From NCBI GenBank assembly GCA_021740385.1, contig JAIOZY010000039.1, forward strand, positions 1 through 52,218: DNA of 52,218 nucleotides, given 5' to 3'. Position numbers and translations under genes: made by a program. How positions within the stretch are numbered: position 1 is the stretch's first letter; every line of letters starts with the position of its first letter. The notes under the pieces are model-generated. The model searched no databases. It saw only the letters and a list, made by a program, of their open reading frames with translations, and was not told the DNA's origin. Positions 45,508 to 52,218 of the stretch are shown here, one piece after another. The stretch is from Prolixibacteraceae bacterium (lineage in GTDB: Bacteria; Bacteroidota; Bacteroidia; Bacteroidales; Prolixibacteraceae).

Positions 45508-45894
45508 CTAAATCCCGATTGAAGTTAATACCCGCTTTAGGTCGTCGAGCTGATAGGGCTTGGTTAAAAAGCCATCCATCCCCGACTTAAGGCATTTCTG
45601 CTCTTCTTCAAATGTATTTGTCGCCGTTAAAGCAATAATGGGTATGCGTTTGTCATCCTTTTTCGCGGCTTCAATATCCCTGATTTTCAATGTTGCCTCG
45701 TACCCGTTGAGCACGGGCATTTTAACATCCATCAAAATGAAATCGTAATCGTTTTTCAAGTACTTTTCAATGGCTTCTTCACCGTTCCAAACAATATCAA
45801 GCACCTCACTTACATTTTTCAACATAAAACGTGCAACCTGCACGTTTATTGAGTTGTCTTCGGCAACCAAAATGTTGTACTTTTTCTCCCCCAT
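45508..45894 (-). CDS. Stand-alone response regulator receiver domain
   Basis: This 128-residue protein is a single CheY-like receiver. Acidic residues lie in NILVAEDNSINVQ, the phospho-acceptor is Asp56 in FILMDVKMPVLNG, the Thr is in IIALTAT and the Lys in FLTKPYQ. There is no output domain. It starts 13 bp after the stop of the PAS histidine kinase gene. The sequence resembles receivers normally fused to the C-terminus of hybrid kinases, so it is probably the partner receiver of that kinase, separated into its own gene. Downstream targets are unknown. Confidence 0.92.
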   Translation of the reverse strand: MGEKKYNILVAEDNSINVQVARFMLKNVSEVLDIVWNGEEAIEKYLKNDYDFILMDVKMPVLNGYEATLKIRDIEAAKKDDKRIPIIALTATNTFEEEQKCLKSGMDGFLTKPYQLDDLKRVLTSIGI

Positions 45895-45907
45895 AATTAC
45901 TTCACAT

Positions 45908-48205
45908 TTAATCGTAATGATTAATCAGTACTTTTTTAAAATTCAAGTCGAAATAAAATACCGATCCCCTTCCTTTTTCACTCTCAACCTGCAGTTTACC
46001 CCCCATCATATCAACCAGGCGGTTGCAAATGGCAAGACCCAAACCGGTACCTCCGTATTTGCGTGTTGACGACTGGTCGGCCTGGGTAAAAGCTTCAAAT
46101 AGGTTTTCCTGTTCTTTTTCACTGATACCAATGCCGGTATCGCACACTTTAAAGACTATGCAGTGCGAGTCGACCGAATTGCCAATAAAGTCGGCTTCGA
46201 TAACCACTTCGCCTTCGCGGGTAAACTTAATGGCGTTACTTACCAGGTTGATTAATATTTGCTTGAAGCGGAACGAGTCGCCAATTACCCTTTCGGGCAT
46301 ATTGGTATCGATTTTTGAATAAAAGCTTATCCCCTTCTCTTCGGCGCTGAATTCCATCATCTCTTCCACTTCCTTAATGGTGGTTTTCACATCGAAAGGC
46401 TGGTTTTCGATAACCATTTTTCCGTTTTCGATTTTCGAAAAATCGAGGATATCATTTATCAGGTTCAGCAAGTTATTACCCGATCGGATAATGAGGTCAA
46501 CCATTTTCTTTTGGTCATCGGTTAGTTCGGTCATTTGCAACACTTCGGCCATGCCCACTACCCCGTTCATCGGGGTGCGTATTTCGTGCGACATGTTCGA
46601 CAAAAAACTGCTTTTGGCAGCGCTGGCACTTTCGGCCCGCTCTTTTGCCAGCTCAAGGTTTTGTTTAACCAATATTTGTTCCGTAACATCGTGCGAAACA
46701 CCGATGATCCCTGCCAGGTCGCCTTCTTCGTTTTTAATGGGTATTTTTGTTGTTGAAAACCAGCGCAAAGCCTCTCCGCTGTATGGAATATTTTTTTCAA
46801 TTTTATTAATCAGGGGCAGGTTTTTTTCAATAATTTTAACTTCGTCGGATTGATAATCGCGGGCATTTTCTTCGGGATAAAAGTCGAAATCGGTTTTACC
46901 GAGCACCTCTTCCTGCGACTTTGCCCCAAGCAGCATAACCAATGCCTTATTCACCCGGGTAAACCGCGAATCATGGTCTTTAAAATAAATGGGCGATGGG
47001 ATGTTATCCATCAGCAATTGCAGCAAATCCCGTTCGGCTTTCAGTTTATGTTCAACCCGTATCATTTTGTCTACATCGCGGGTAATGCCAACAATGCCAA
47101 CAACGTGCCCGTTGGCATCGAAGAAGGGCACTTTGGTAGAATTGAGCCATCGGAACTTCCCGTCTTTTGTGCCAACGTATTCCAGCCGGTTAATGGGTTT
47201 TCCGTCAAAAATGATCCGCTGTTCATCGGCAAAAGCTTCTTTTGAATGTTCGAGGTTAAAAAAGTCAAAATCGGTTTTTCCAATTGCATCTTCGGGAGTT
47301 TTTAAGCCAATTAGAGCAGCCTGCGCTTTATTCACCATGATAAACCGGCTTTCGCGGTCTTTAAAATAGATGGTATCGGGAATGTTATCCATCAATATCC
47401 GTAAAAGGTTTTCGTTTGAATAAAAATCAATATTTTGTCCCTTTTCTTTCGAAACGGGTTTATAAAAACCAAATACGCCTTTAATCTTTCCTTCAACATT
47501 GTGAAAAGGATATTTACTGATCAACAGCCTCATGCGGTTTCCTTCATTGAAAATTATTTCCTTTTCAATGCCGGTAAATTGCCCCCCGGTTTTTAAAATT
47601 TCCGGCTCATGTACCGAAAACTTTTTGGCTTCTTTTTCGTTCAGTAAATCGCTGTTTGTTTTCCCGATTATTTTCCGGGCTTCATACTTACCAAAATCCG
47701 ATGCAAATTTTTTATTGCAACCAATATACGTTCCCTTTTCATCTTTCCAGAAAATGCCCATATCCACATCATCAATCAATTGCATGATTTGGTTAAGCGA
47801 TGAATCGATCAGTTTTTTGGGAATTTGAATCATTGCCTGGCCGGGCTGTCCAAAGGCTTTCCGCGTTGTTGAAAACATGCATTTCATATTCAACCCCGAA
47901 AAATCGTATGGCAAATAGTGATCGAAAAGGAAATCGGAACCTGAGCAATGGTCAATGTCGTTATCGCCAGTATAAACATAAACAAAGAAACCGGTTAAAC
48001 TGGCCCCCAGTAGCTGGGGATAATACGTATCAAGTATTTCGCGGTTTACCAGAAATACCGAATCGGTTTTAACAGGAAACGCTCCTGAATGCAATTCTTC
48101 GGCACTTACCTGGCTTAGCTTAAAAGGAATACCCAGTTCGGAACACGTGGAAATGATTTTTTGAGAAAACGGGTCGTCGTTAAAAAGTTGGATCAGCTTG
48201 TACAT
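45908..48205 (-). CDS. Cytoplasmic PAS-domain sensor histidine kinase
   Basis: This 765-residue protein has an N-terminal receiver-like or novel region (about 1-130), then three PAS domains with PAC-type ends (about 140-265, 265-390 and 390-520). The last two are near-duplicates: MDNIPDTIYFKDRESRF and MDNIPSPIYFKDHDSRF. HisKA follows with His540 in NMSHEIRTPMNG, then an HATPase with FKVCDTGIGISEKEQENLFE and STRKYGGTGLGLAI. No transmembrane segment is seen, so it senses a cytoplasmic signal such as redox state or a small ligand. The receiver encoded 13 bp downstream is the probable phosphotransfer partner. Confidence 0.92.
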   Translation of the reverse strand: MYKLIQLFNDDPFSQKIISTCSELGIPFKLSQVSAEELHSGAFPVKTDSVFLVNREILDTYYPQLLGASLTGFFVYVYTGDNDIDHCSGSDFLFDHYLPYDFSGLNMKCMFSTTRKAFGQPGQAMIQIPKKLIDSSLNQIMQLIDDVDMGIFWKDEKGTYIGCNKKFASDFGKYEARKIIGKTNSDLLNEKEAKKFSVHEPEILKTGGQFTGIEKEIIFNEGNRMRLLISKYPFHNVEGKIKGVFGFYKPVSKEKGQNIDFYSNENLLRILMDNIPDTIYFKDRESRFIMVNKAQAALIGLKTPEDAIGKTDFDFFNLEHSKEAFADEQRIIFDGKPINRLEYVGTKDGKFRWLNSTKVPFFDANGHVVGIVGITRDVDKMIRVEHKLKAERDLLQLLMDNIPSPIYFKDHDSRFTRVNKALVMLLGAKSQEEVLGKTDFDFYPEENARDYQSDEVKIIEKNLPLINKIEKNIPYSGEALRWFSTTKIPIKNEEGDLAGIIGVSHDVTEQILVKQNLELAKERAESASAAKSSFLSNMSHEIRTPMNGVVGMAEVLQMTELTDDQKKMVDLIIRSGNNLLNLINDILDFSKIENGKMVIENQPFDVKTTIKEVEEMMEFSAEEKGISFYSKIDTNMPERVIGDSFRFKQILINLVSNAIKFTREGEVVIEADFIGNSVDSHCIVFKVCDTGIGISEKEQENLFEAFTQADQSSTRKYGGTGLGLAICNRLVDMMGGKLQVESEKGRGSVFYFDLNFKKVLINHYD

Positions 48206-48347
48206 GCTAAATTCTTGGTTTTGTTAGTTTCGTATTATCATTCGACTCCCCTGAGAAATATTTTTAATAATCTGTTTAATTACAATACCGATGCTTTTTT
48301 CGTTTTGAAAAAATACAAGTATAAATTTTTTTTGTGAAATTAATGCT

Positions 48348-50036
48348 TTAATCCATTGGAAATTTCCCACTTTTTTTCAACCTCAGCCATGCTTTCCATT
48401 CCTGCCAGAACACATCAACTTCAAATTTGATTTCTTTGTGCAGAATAAGAATGCCGATCAGGTTTGGAATGGTCATAAAAGCAATGGTAATGCCAGAAAA
48501 AATCCAAACAATTGTTGTATCGGCAAACGAAGCCAGGAAAAAACCGATAACGTAAATTATGCGGTAGTAATTTACATATTTGAGCCCAAAAAGAAAGGTT
48601 ACAGCCCGGTCGCCGTAATACGACCAGCTAATGGCTGTTGAAAAAGCAAACAACAACAACCCGATGGTAACAATGTAACGCCCCCAATTGCCCAGCCAGC
48701 TTTTTGAAAAGGCCTCGGTAGTTAATGGCGCGCTGTGTATCAGCGATTTTCCTTCGAAATACATCGAAGCTTCAAGCCGGGGTTTACCGTCGTCCACGCT
48801 AATCTTTCCCGAGAAAAGATCATCGTTGTTGTACAGTTTCACATCTTCGGCAACCGAGCGGGCATGTAAAAAGGTTACGGGTGTAACAATTTCACCGGCT
48901 TCAACCTCCATATCGCCCGTGTATGTTTCCGCCCCATCGCCATGCTGCAAAAAATGTTTCAGTTCGAGCACATCATCAGGCTTCGATTCGGAGTACGCTT
49001 CTGCCATTATCAGCATGTCGGCCTGTTGAAAACGGTTGTCGAGTTTTTCGTTCCAAACGCCCGAGGCAAGCAACGTTAAACCGGTAAGCGTGCAAATAAT
49101 AATGGTATCGATAAACGGCTCGAGCAGGGCAACCATGCCTTCCGAAACGGGCTCGTGTGCCCGTGCTGCCGCGTGTGCAATTGGTGCCGATCCCTGTCCG
49201 GCCTCGTTCGAAAACAAACCACGGTTTACACCCCGGTTAAAGGCAAAAGCAAAACCAGCCCCCAGAAAACCGCCACTTGCGGCCGTACCCGTAAATAAAT
49301 CGTCGACAATGGAAACAAGCGAAGGCCAAATATTTTGGTAATTGAAAGCAATTACAGCCAATGCTCCAATGAAATAAATCAGCGCCATTAAGGGTACCAG
49401 CCTCGATGTTACTTTTGCTATGCGCTTAATGCCGCCAATAATGACAAAACCGAGCAAAACAGCCAAAACGGCCCCTGTAAGTATTTTATTAATGCCGAAT
49501 GTGGCAAAAGCCGAATTTGAAATGGAATTGATCTGCGGCAAGCTACCGGTACCAAACGATGAAAAAATGGTGGCAACAGCAAATATGGCAGCCATCCAGG
49601 GGAGTTTAAGCCGCTTTTTCATGTAATACATCGGCCCGCCTGCTATGGTTCCATCCGACGTTGTTTCGCGGTATTTATGTGAAATGGTGACTTCAACAAA
49701 CTTTGTTGTCATGCCCAAAAAAGCCGTTACAAGCATCCAGAAAAGTGCGGCAGGCCCGCCCAGATGGATGGCCAGGGCTACACCGGCAATGTTTCCGGTG
49801 CCAACCGTACCCGACAATGCCGTTGTTAAGGCCTGGAAATGCGATGTATCGCCCTTATCGCCTTTACTGTCGAACTTGCCCCTTACAATTTTTAAAGCAG
49901 CTCCAAAATATCGTATTTGTGGAAACTTCAGGTAAAGCGTAAAAAAAAGCCCGGTACCCAGCAACAAAAAAACAAACCACTGAGAACCGCCAATAAAGGA
50001 ATCGATCTTTTGTAAAATATCAGAAAACTGCTGCAT
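48348..50036 (-). CDS. Alanine/glycine:cation symporter (AGCS) with large soluble insertion
   Basis: This 562-residue inner-membrane protein belongs to the AGCS family, which imports small neutral amino acids with Na+ or H+. Family motifs are [40 protein letters not shown] and [19 protein letters not shown]. The start at 50036 ([12 protein letters not shown]) is preferred over 50075. Typical AGCS proteins have about 450-500 residues. This one carries a roughly 105-residue hydrophilic segment (about 327-434, from [14 protein letters not shown] to [13 protein letters not shown]) between membrane helices, predicted to be mostly beta. Its role is unknown. Confidence 0.93.
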   Translation of the reverse strand: MQQFSDILQKIDSFIGGSQWFVFLLLGTGLFFTLYLKFPQIRYFGAALKIVRGKFDSKGDKGDTSHFQALTTALSGTVGTGNIAGVALAIHLGGPAALFWMLVTAFLGMTTKFVEVTISHKYRETTSDGTIAGGPMYYMKKRLKLPWMAAIFAVATIFSSFGTGSLPQINSISNSAFATFGINKILTGAVLAVLLGFVIIGGIKRIAKVTSRLVPLMALIYFIGALAVIAFNYQNIWPSLVSIVDDLFTGTAASGGFLGAGFAFAFNRGVNRGLFSNEAGQGSAPIAHAAARAHEPVSEGMVALLEPFIDTIIICTLTGLTLLASGVWNEKLDNRFQQADMLIMAEAYSESKPDDVLELKHFLQHGDGAETYTGDMEVEAGEIVTPVTFLHARSVAEDVKLYNNDDLFSGKISVDDGKPRLEASMYFEGKSLIHSAPLTTEAFSKSWLGNWGRYIVTIGLLLFAFSTAISWSYYGDRAVTFLFGLKYVNYYRIIYVIGFFLASFADTTIVWIFSGITIAFMTIPNLIGILILHKEIKFEVDVFWQEWKAWLRLKKSGKFPMD

Positions 50037-50143
50037 AAAAAAGGACCTTTGCACTATTTGCGGCCAAAATAACAATTATTCGCTAAATATTACGGGGCAT
50101 AAAAACAAAACATTTTTTGTATTTTTCAGCAAAATAAAAAAAC

Positions 50144-50632
50144 ATGGTACTTGATATTGTCCTTATTGTAATTGGAATTGTTTTTTTGCTTGTTGGTCTC
50201 GCCGGCTGCATACTGCCCGTGTTGCCCGGGCCACCCATTTCATACGTGGGATTGCTTATGCTCCACTTCACCCGGGCACACCAGTTTTCAAGCAAATTTT
50301 TGCTTTTATGGGCCGGCATTGCTATTGTGGTAACGGTAATTGATAACGTAATACCCGTTTACGGAACCAAACGTTACGGGGGCAGTAAAAAAGCCATTTG
50401 GGGCAGCGTTATCGGTTTAATTATCGGGCTGTTTGCCTTTCCCCCTTTCGGGATTATTATTGGCCCCTTTGTTGGTGCCGTTGTTGGCGAACTGATTGAC
50501 GGGAAAGAAACCGGTGATGCACTGCGCTCGGGCTTTGGTGCATTCATGGGCTTTCTGGGGGGTACAATACTGAAACTGATTACATCGGGACTGATGACTT
50601 TTTATTTTTTTAAAGAACTAATCATCAAATAA
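50144..50632 (+). CDS. DUF456 family membrane protein
   Basis: This 162-residue protein has about four or five hydrophobic segments with glycine-rich turns typical of DUF456. Examples are LVGLAGCILPVLPGPPISYVG and GTKRYGGSKKAIWGSVIG, and the Gly-rich FPPFGIIIGPFVGAVVGELI followed by ALRSGFGAFMGFLGG. The glycine-zipper-like pattern suggests close helix packing in the inner membrane. The function is unknown. It is divergent from the AGCS symporter gene. Confidence 0.9.
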   Translation: MVLDIVLIVIGIVFLLVGLAGCILPVLPGPPISYVGLLMLHFTRAHQFSSKFLLLWAGIAIVVTVIDNVIPVYGTKRYGGSKKAIWGSVIGLIIGLFAFPPFGIIIGPFVGAVVGELIDGKETGDALRSGFGAFMGFLGGTILKLITSGLMTFYFFKELIIK

Positions 50633-50712
50633 TTATTTCCGTAGCTTTTTTAAAAAACTTGATTCCCTGATATTTGAACACGGAAATGAGAATCTGCAAA
50701 ATGATATGAATT

Positions 50713-50747
50713 TGTTGTAATTGTTGTAACTTGTAATAATTGTAACC
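50713..50747 (+). repeat. Degenerate TTGTAA tandem repeats upstream of the DUF3124 gene
   Basis: Four copies of TTGTAA, two of them as TTGTTGTAA, lie within 35 bases ending about 17 bases before the ATG at 50764. Helical phasing of about 9-10 bases could indicate a protein-binding array, or simply a low-complexity tract. Confidence 0.4.
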
Positions 50748-50763
50748 GATAAAATTTTTTGCC

Positions 50764-51357
50764 ATGTTGCCCGAAAATGTTACCCTGTTAAACCGTACCG
50801 TTCAACTTAATCAAACGTTTTTAATGCTTTTGCTTGCATTGCTTGTATACGGATGTGCCCCTGCCGGCAATAACGACAGTAAAAAAACACATCCCAGCCA
50901 TGCATATAAAAAAACCGACTCGCTACCTGCATTAAATTATTCCGAAACCCTTTATTTACCGGTTTACTCCGACATATATCACATTGACGGCACCAGGCGC
51001 TTTGCACTAACAACCACACTGAGCGTACGAAACACCTCTTTTTCCGATTCGGCTTATATTTTAAAAACCGATTACTACGACTCATACGGAAAGCTGATGA
51101 AAAGTTACATAAAGCAACCCATTTTACTAACCCCCCTCGAGTCGATTGAGTTTGTTGTTGAAGGAACGGAAAACAACGGTGGTGCCGGGGCAAATTTCAT
51201 TGTTGAATGGGGTGCCGGCAAATATGCCGATCAAATTTTGGTACAGTCGGTAATGATTGGAACAACCGAAAAGCAGGGAATTTCGTTCCTGTCGGATGCC
51301 AAAGTGATTGAAAGGAGCAATATGCCCCATGAAACAAACGATACAATTGAAAAATAA
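50764..51357 (+). CDS. DUF3124 family putative lipoprotein
   Basis: This 197-residue protein has a hydrophobic N-terminal segment ending LLALLVYGC (residues about 22-31), a likely lipoprotein signal with lipidation at Cys31. The mature part matches DUF3124: YSETLYLPVYSDIYHIDGTR, LTTTLSVRNTSFSDSAYI, and GAGANFIVEWGAGKYADQIL. The fold is predicted all-beta. It should be anchored to the outer or inner membrane facing the periplasm. The function is unknown. No terminator immediately follows, but several palindromes do. Confidence 0.88.
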   Translation: MLPENVTLLNRTVQLNQTFLMLLLALLVYGCAPAGNNDSKKTHPSHAYKKTDSLPALNYSETLYLPVYSDIYHIDGTRRFALTTTLSVRNTSFSDSAYILKTDYYDSYGKLMKSYIKQPILLTPLESIEFVVEGTENNGGAGANFIVEWGAGKYADQILVQSVMIGTTEKQGISFLSDAKVIERSNMPHETNDTIEK

Positions 51358-51425
51358 CTGAGGCCTTGTGCCCTTAAACCTTCAAGGCGAAAATTACAAA
51401 TCTCCACCAGCCGCTGCCTCCAATA

Positions 51426-51446
51426 GCGCGAGTTTGAAACTCGTGC
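51426..51446. repeat. TTTGAAA-centred palindrome
   Basis: GCGCGAGTTT and AAACTCGTGC form a near-perfect inverted repeat around a single G. It has the same core layout as the palindrome at 21596-21612. Confidence 0.55.
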
Positions 51447-51511
51447 TTTGATGCAATAAATTAACAAATCACGATAGACCTGCCTTCTGTGGCTTTAATT
51501 TTCTTGTCCTC

Positions 51512-51623
51512 CGCTGCCGCGCGAATCTTTCGCGTGGTTTGTAGCTATAACTACAATAAAATTCCATACTATTACTTTTTCTTAGCCTGTGGCTAAACCA
51601 CACGATAAAATCGTGCGGCAGCG
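51512..51623. repeat. BIME-like pair of inverted REP-type hairpins
   Basis: Two outer arms, starting CGCTGCCGCGCGA (51512) and ending TCGTGCGGCAGCG (51623), are imperfect inverted copies of one another. Each contains its own hairpin: CCGCGCGA/TCGCGTGG at 51517-51537 and CCACACGA/TCGTGCGG at 51598-51618. Between them are two more perfect hairpins, TTGTAG/CTACAA (51539-51556) and TTAGCC/GGCTAA (51582-51596). The GTGG beside the stem resembles REP elements mobilised by REP-associated tyrosine transposases. Confidence 0.6.
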
Positions 51624-51703
51624 AAGGTTGGATATTCATAAACGTTTATTTCACTATAAATATAAACATAATTTTTCATCAAGCCATTCCGGTATGCTAC
51701 TTT

Positions 51704-51736
51704 AAACCTTCAAGGTTTTGGAAACCTTGAAGGTTT
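51704..51736. terminator. Perfect 15 bp inverted repeat, terminator-like
   Basis: AAACCTTCAAGGTTT and AAACCTTGAAGGTTT pair perfectly around a TGG loop and are followed by further T residues. Its form suits a bidirectional terminator, but no gene ends directly before it, so it may be a dispersed repeat. Confidence 0.5.
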
Positions 51737-51745
51737 TTGCTGCAA

Positions 51746-51782
51746 AAACAAAACCCGGCATGAACCGGGCTCTGTTTTGTTT
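51746..51782. terminator. Bidirectional terminator-like hairpin
   Basis: CCCGG (51754-51758) and CCGGG (51765-51769) form the stem, flanked by AAACAAAA on one side and TTTTGTTT on the other, so either strand gives a stem plus T-run. Confidence 0.6.
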
Positions 51783-51810
51783 CATGTTTTTGCAATTACG
51801 CTTTTTATCA

Positions 51811-51857
51811 GGATTATAAATCCTATGCCGGTTAGGCGGAGATTAAAAATCTTCGCC
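51811..51857. repeat. Two adjacent hairpins
   Basis: GGATT/AATCC (51811-51823) and GGCGGAGATT/AATCTTCGCC (51835-51857, with one G-T pair) lie 11 bases apart. They are of the same small-palindrome style as the neighbouring repeats. Confidence 0.5.
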
Positions 51858-52090
51858 AGATGTTGCTTGCTTCATTATACATCCTTAAAAGCAGGGGCAG
51901 TTGCTGCAAATTTGTTACTGGATACTTTTCAATGAATATTTTAATACCAACCCTACTCCCAGACAGGGCTGATATTTCACATACCCACTAAGTATTCGAA
52001 TTTTTCTTTTAATACTAATTTTTTTGCCAATCGACTGTACTTATCAAATAAACTGTAAGTATTAACAACCCAATTATTACTAGTGTTGTG

Positions 52091-52218
52091 TTAACTTAAA
52101 ATTGACGGATAAAGTCTTTTGAGCTTGATCCGTGCCTGATCGTTTGTAAACTGCCAATTAATTTTTGCGGTTTTGTTGTTCCTGTGGTTTTCCCATGCTT
52201 TAACTTCCGATGTTATTT
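52091..52218 (-). mobile_element. C-terminal end of an IS630-family transposase (continues beyond the window)
   Basis: On the minus strand the last 41 codons of a reading frame run from the window edge to a TAA stop at 52091-52093. They include EVKAWENHRNNKTAKINWQF and ARIKLKRLYPSILS. This is the C-terminus typical of IS630-family DDE transposases (ITSEVKAWENxRN... then KLxRLYPS). The element's end is probably near 52080-52090 (TAGTGTTGTGTTAA), consistent with insertion at a TA. The remainder of the element, including the DDE residues, lies outside the window, so intactness cannot be judged. Confidence 0.85.

Larger units (their letters stand above)
51358..52080. other. Palindrome-rich non-coding region
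   Basis: About 720 bp without a recognisable gene. Within it are at least seven separate inverted repeats, annotated below where they are clear. The last 200 bp (51860-52080) up to the IS630 element show no structure that I can identify. Confidence 0.7.

Noticed and set aside
51860-52080. Possible gene fragment between the palindrome cluster and IS630
   Set aside because: Translations on both strands are interrupted by stops and show no recognisable motif.

Overview
The window is a chromosomal segment of a Bacteroidota bacterium, probably Bacteroidia of the Marinilabiliales/Prolixibacteraceae type. Signs of this are a hybrid two-component regulator beside glycan-degrading genes, serine palmitoyltransferase, DUF4924, DUF5063 and L25/CTC genes, Bacteroidota-type promoters (TTG, N19, TAnnTTTG), and the near absence of Shine-Dalgarno sequences. 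The genus cannot be read from the sequence.

Region 1 (106-17987, all minus strand) is a carbohydrate-utilisation locus. A large hybrid sensor/AraC regulator (13860-17987) stands upstream of an operon read from 13670 down to about 782. In order the operon holds a sodium:solute symporter, a GH130-type protein without a signal peptide, a GH101/DUF5696-like TIM barrel, a GHL6/GH42-trimerisation-like protein, a six-hairpin (alpha/alpha)6 protein, a GH30-like enzyme, a CehA/McbA-type PHP metallohydrolase and a divergent GH10. A truncated beta-helix protein follows. There is no SusC/SusD pair. The layout predicts periplasmic breakdown of a glycan to small sugars, symporter uptake, and cytoplasmic processing by the GH130 protein. 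The promoter region (13687-13821) has a good -7 box, no recognisable -33 box, and TGTTAC direct repeats 20-21 bp apart, as expected for an AraC-type activator. The substrate cannot be named: the GH10 keeps its catalytic glutamates but has lost several xylan-binding residues.

Region 2 (18255-25201) begins with a tRNA-3'-end-like fragment and a strong terminator, possibly the edge of an island carrying region 1. It continues with an oxidoreductase/Xre/membrane-protein operon, an MFS transporter, a small secreted protein, a SUI1/YciH factor with thiol peroxidase, a GT2 glycosyltransferase and a PAP2 phosphatase.

Region 3 (25377-34628) is housekeeping. One minus-strand series is prs, rplY, pth, an S4 protein, DUF4924, DUF5063, an RNase D-like exonuclease and an RlmI-like methyltransferase. 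Another is Dabb, manA and engB. Plus-strand udk and a DnaQ-like exonuclease follow.

Region 4 (34629-52218) is mixed. It holds a serine palmitoyltransferase with an adjacent SDR (sphingolipid synthesis), a membrane-bound Xre regulator, a DinB-like protein, a MazF-type toxin-antitoxin pair with a dispersed repeat between its genes, a large FAD/Fe-S dehydrogenase, a DUF2442 protein, MutS2, a PAS histidine kinase with a separate receiver, an AGCS symporter, DUF456 and DUF3124 proteins. A palindrome-rich non-coding stretch follows, and the window ends in the C-terminus of an IS630-family transposase.
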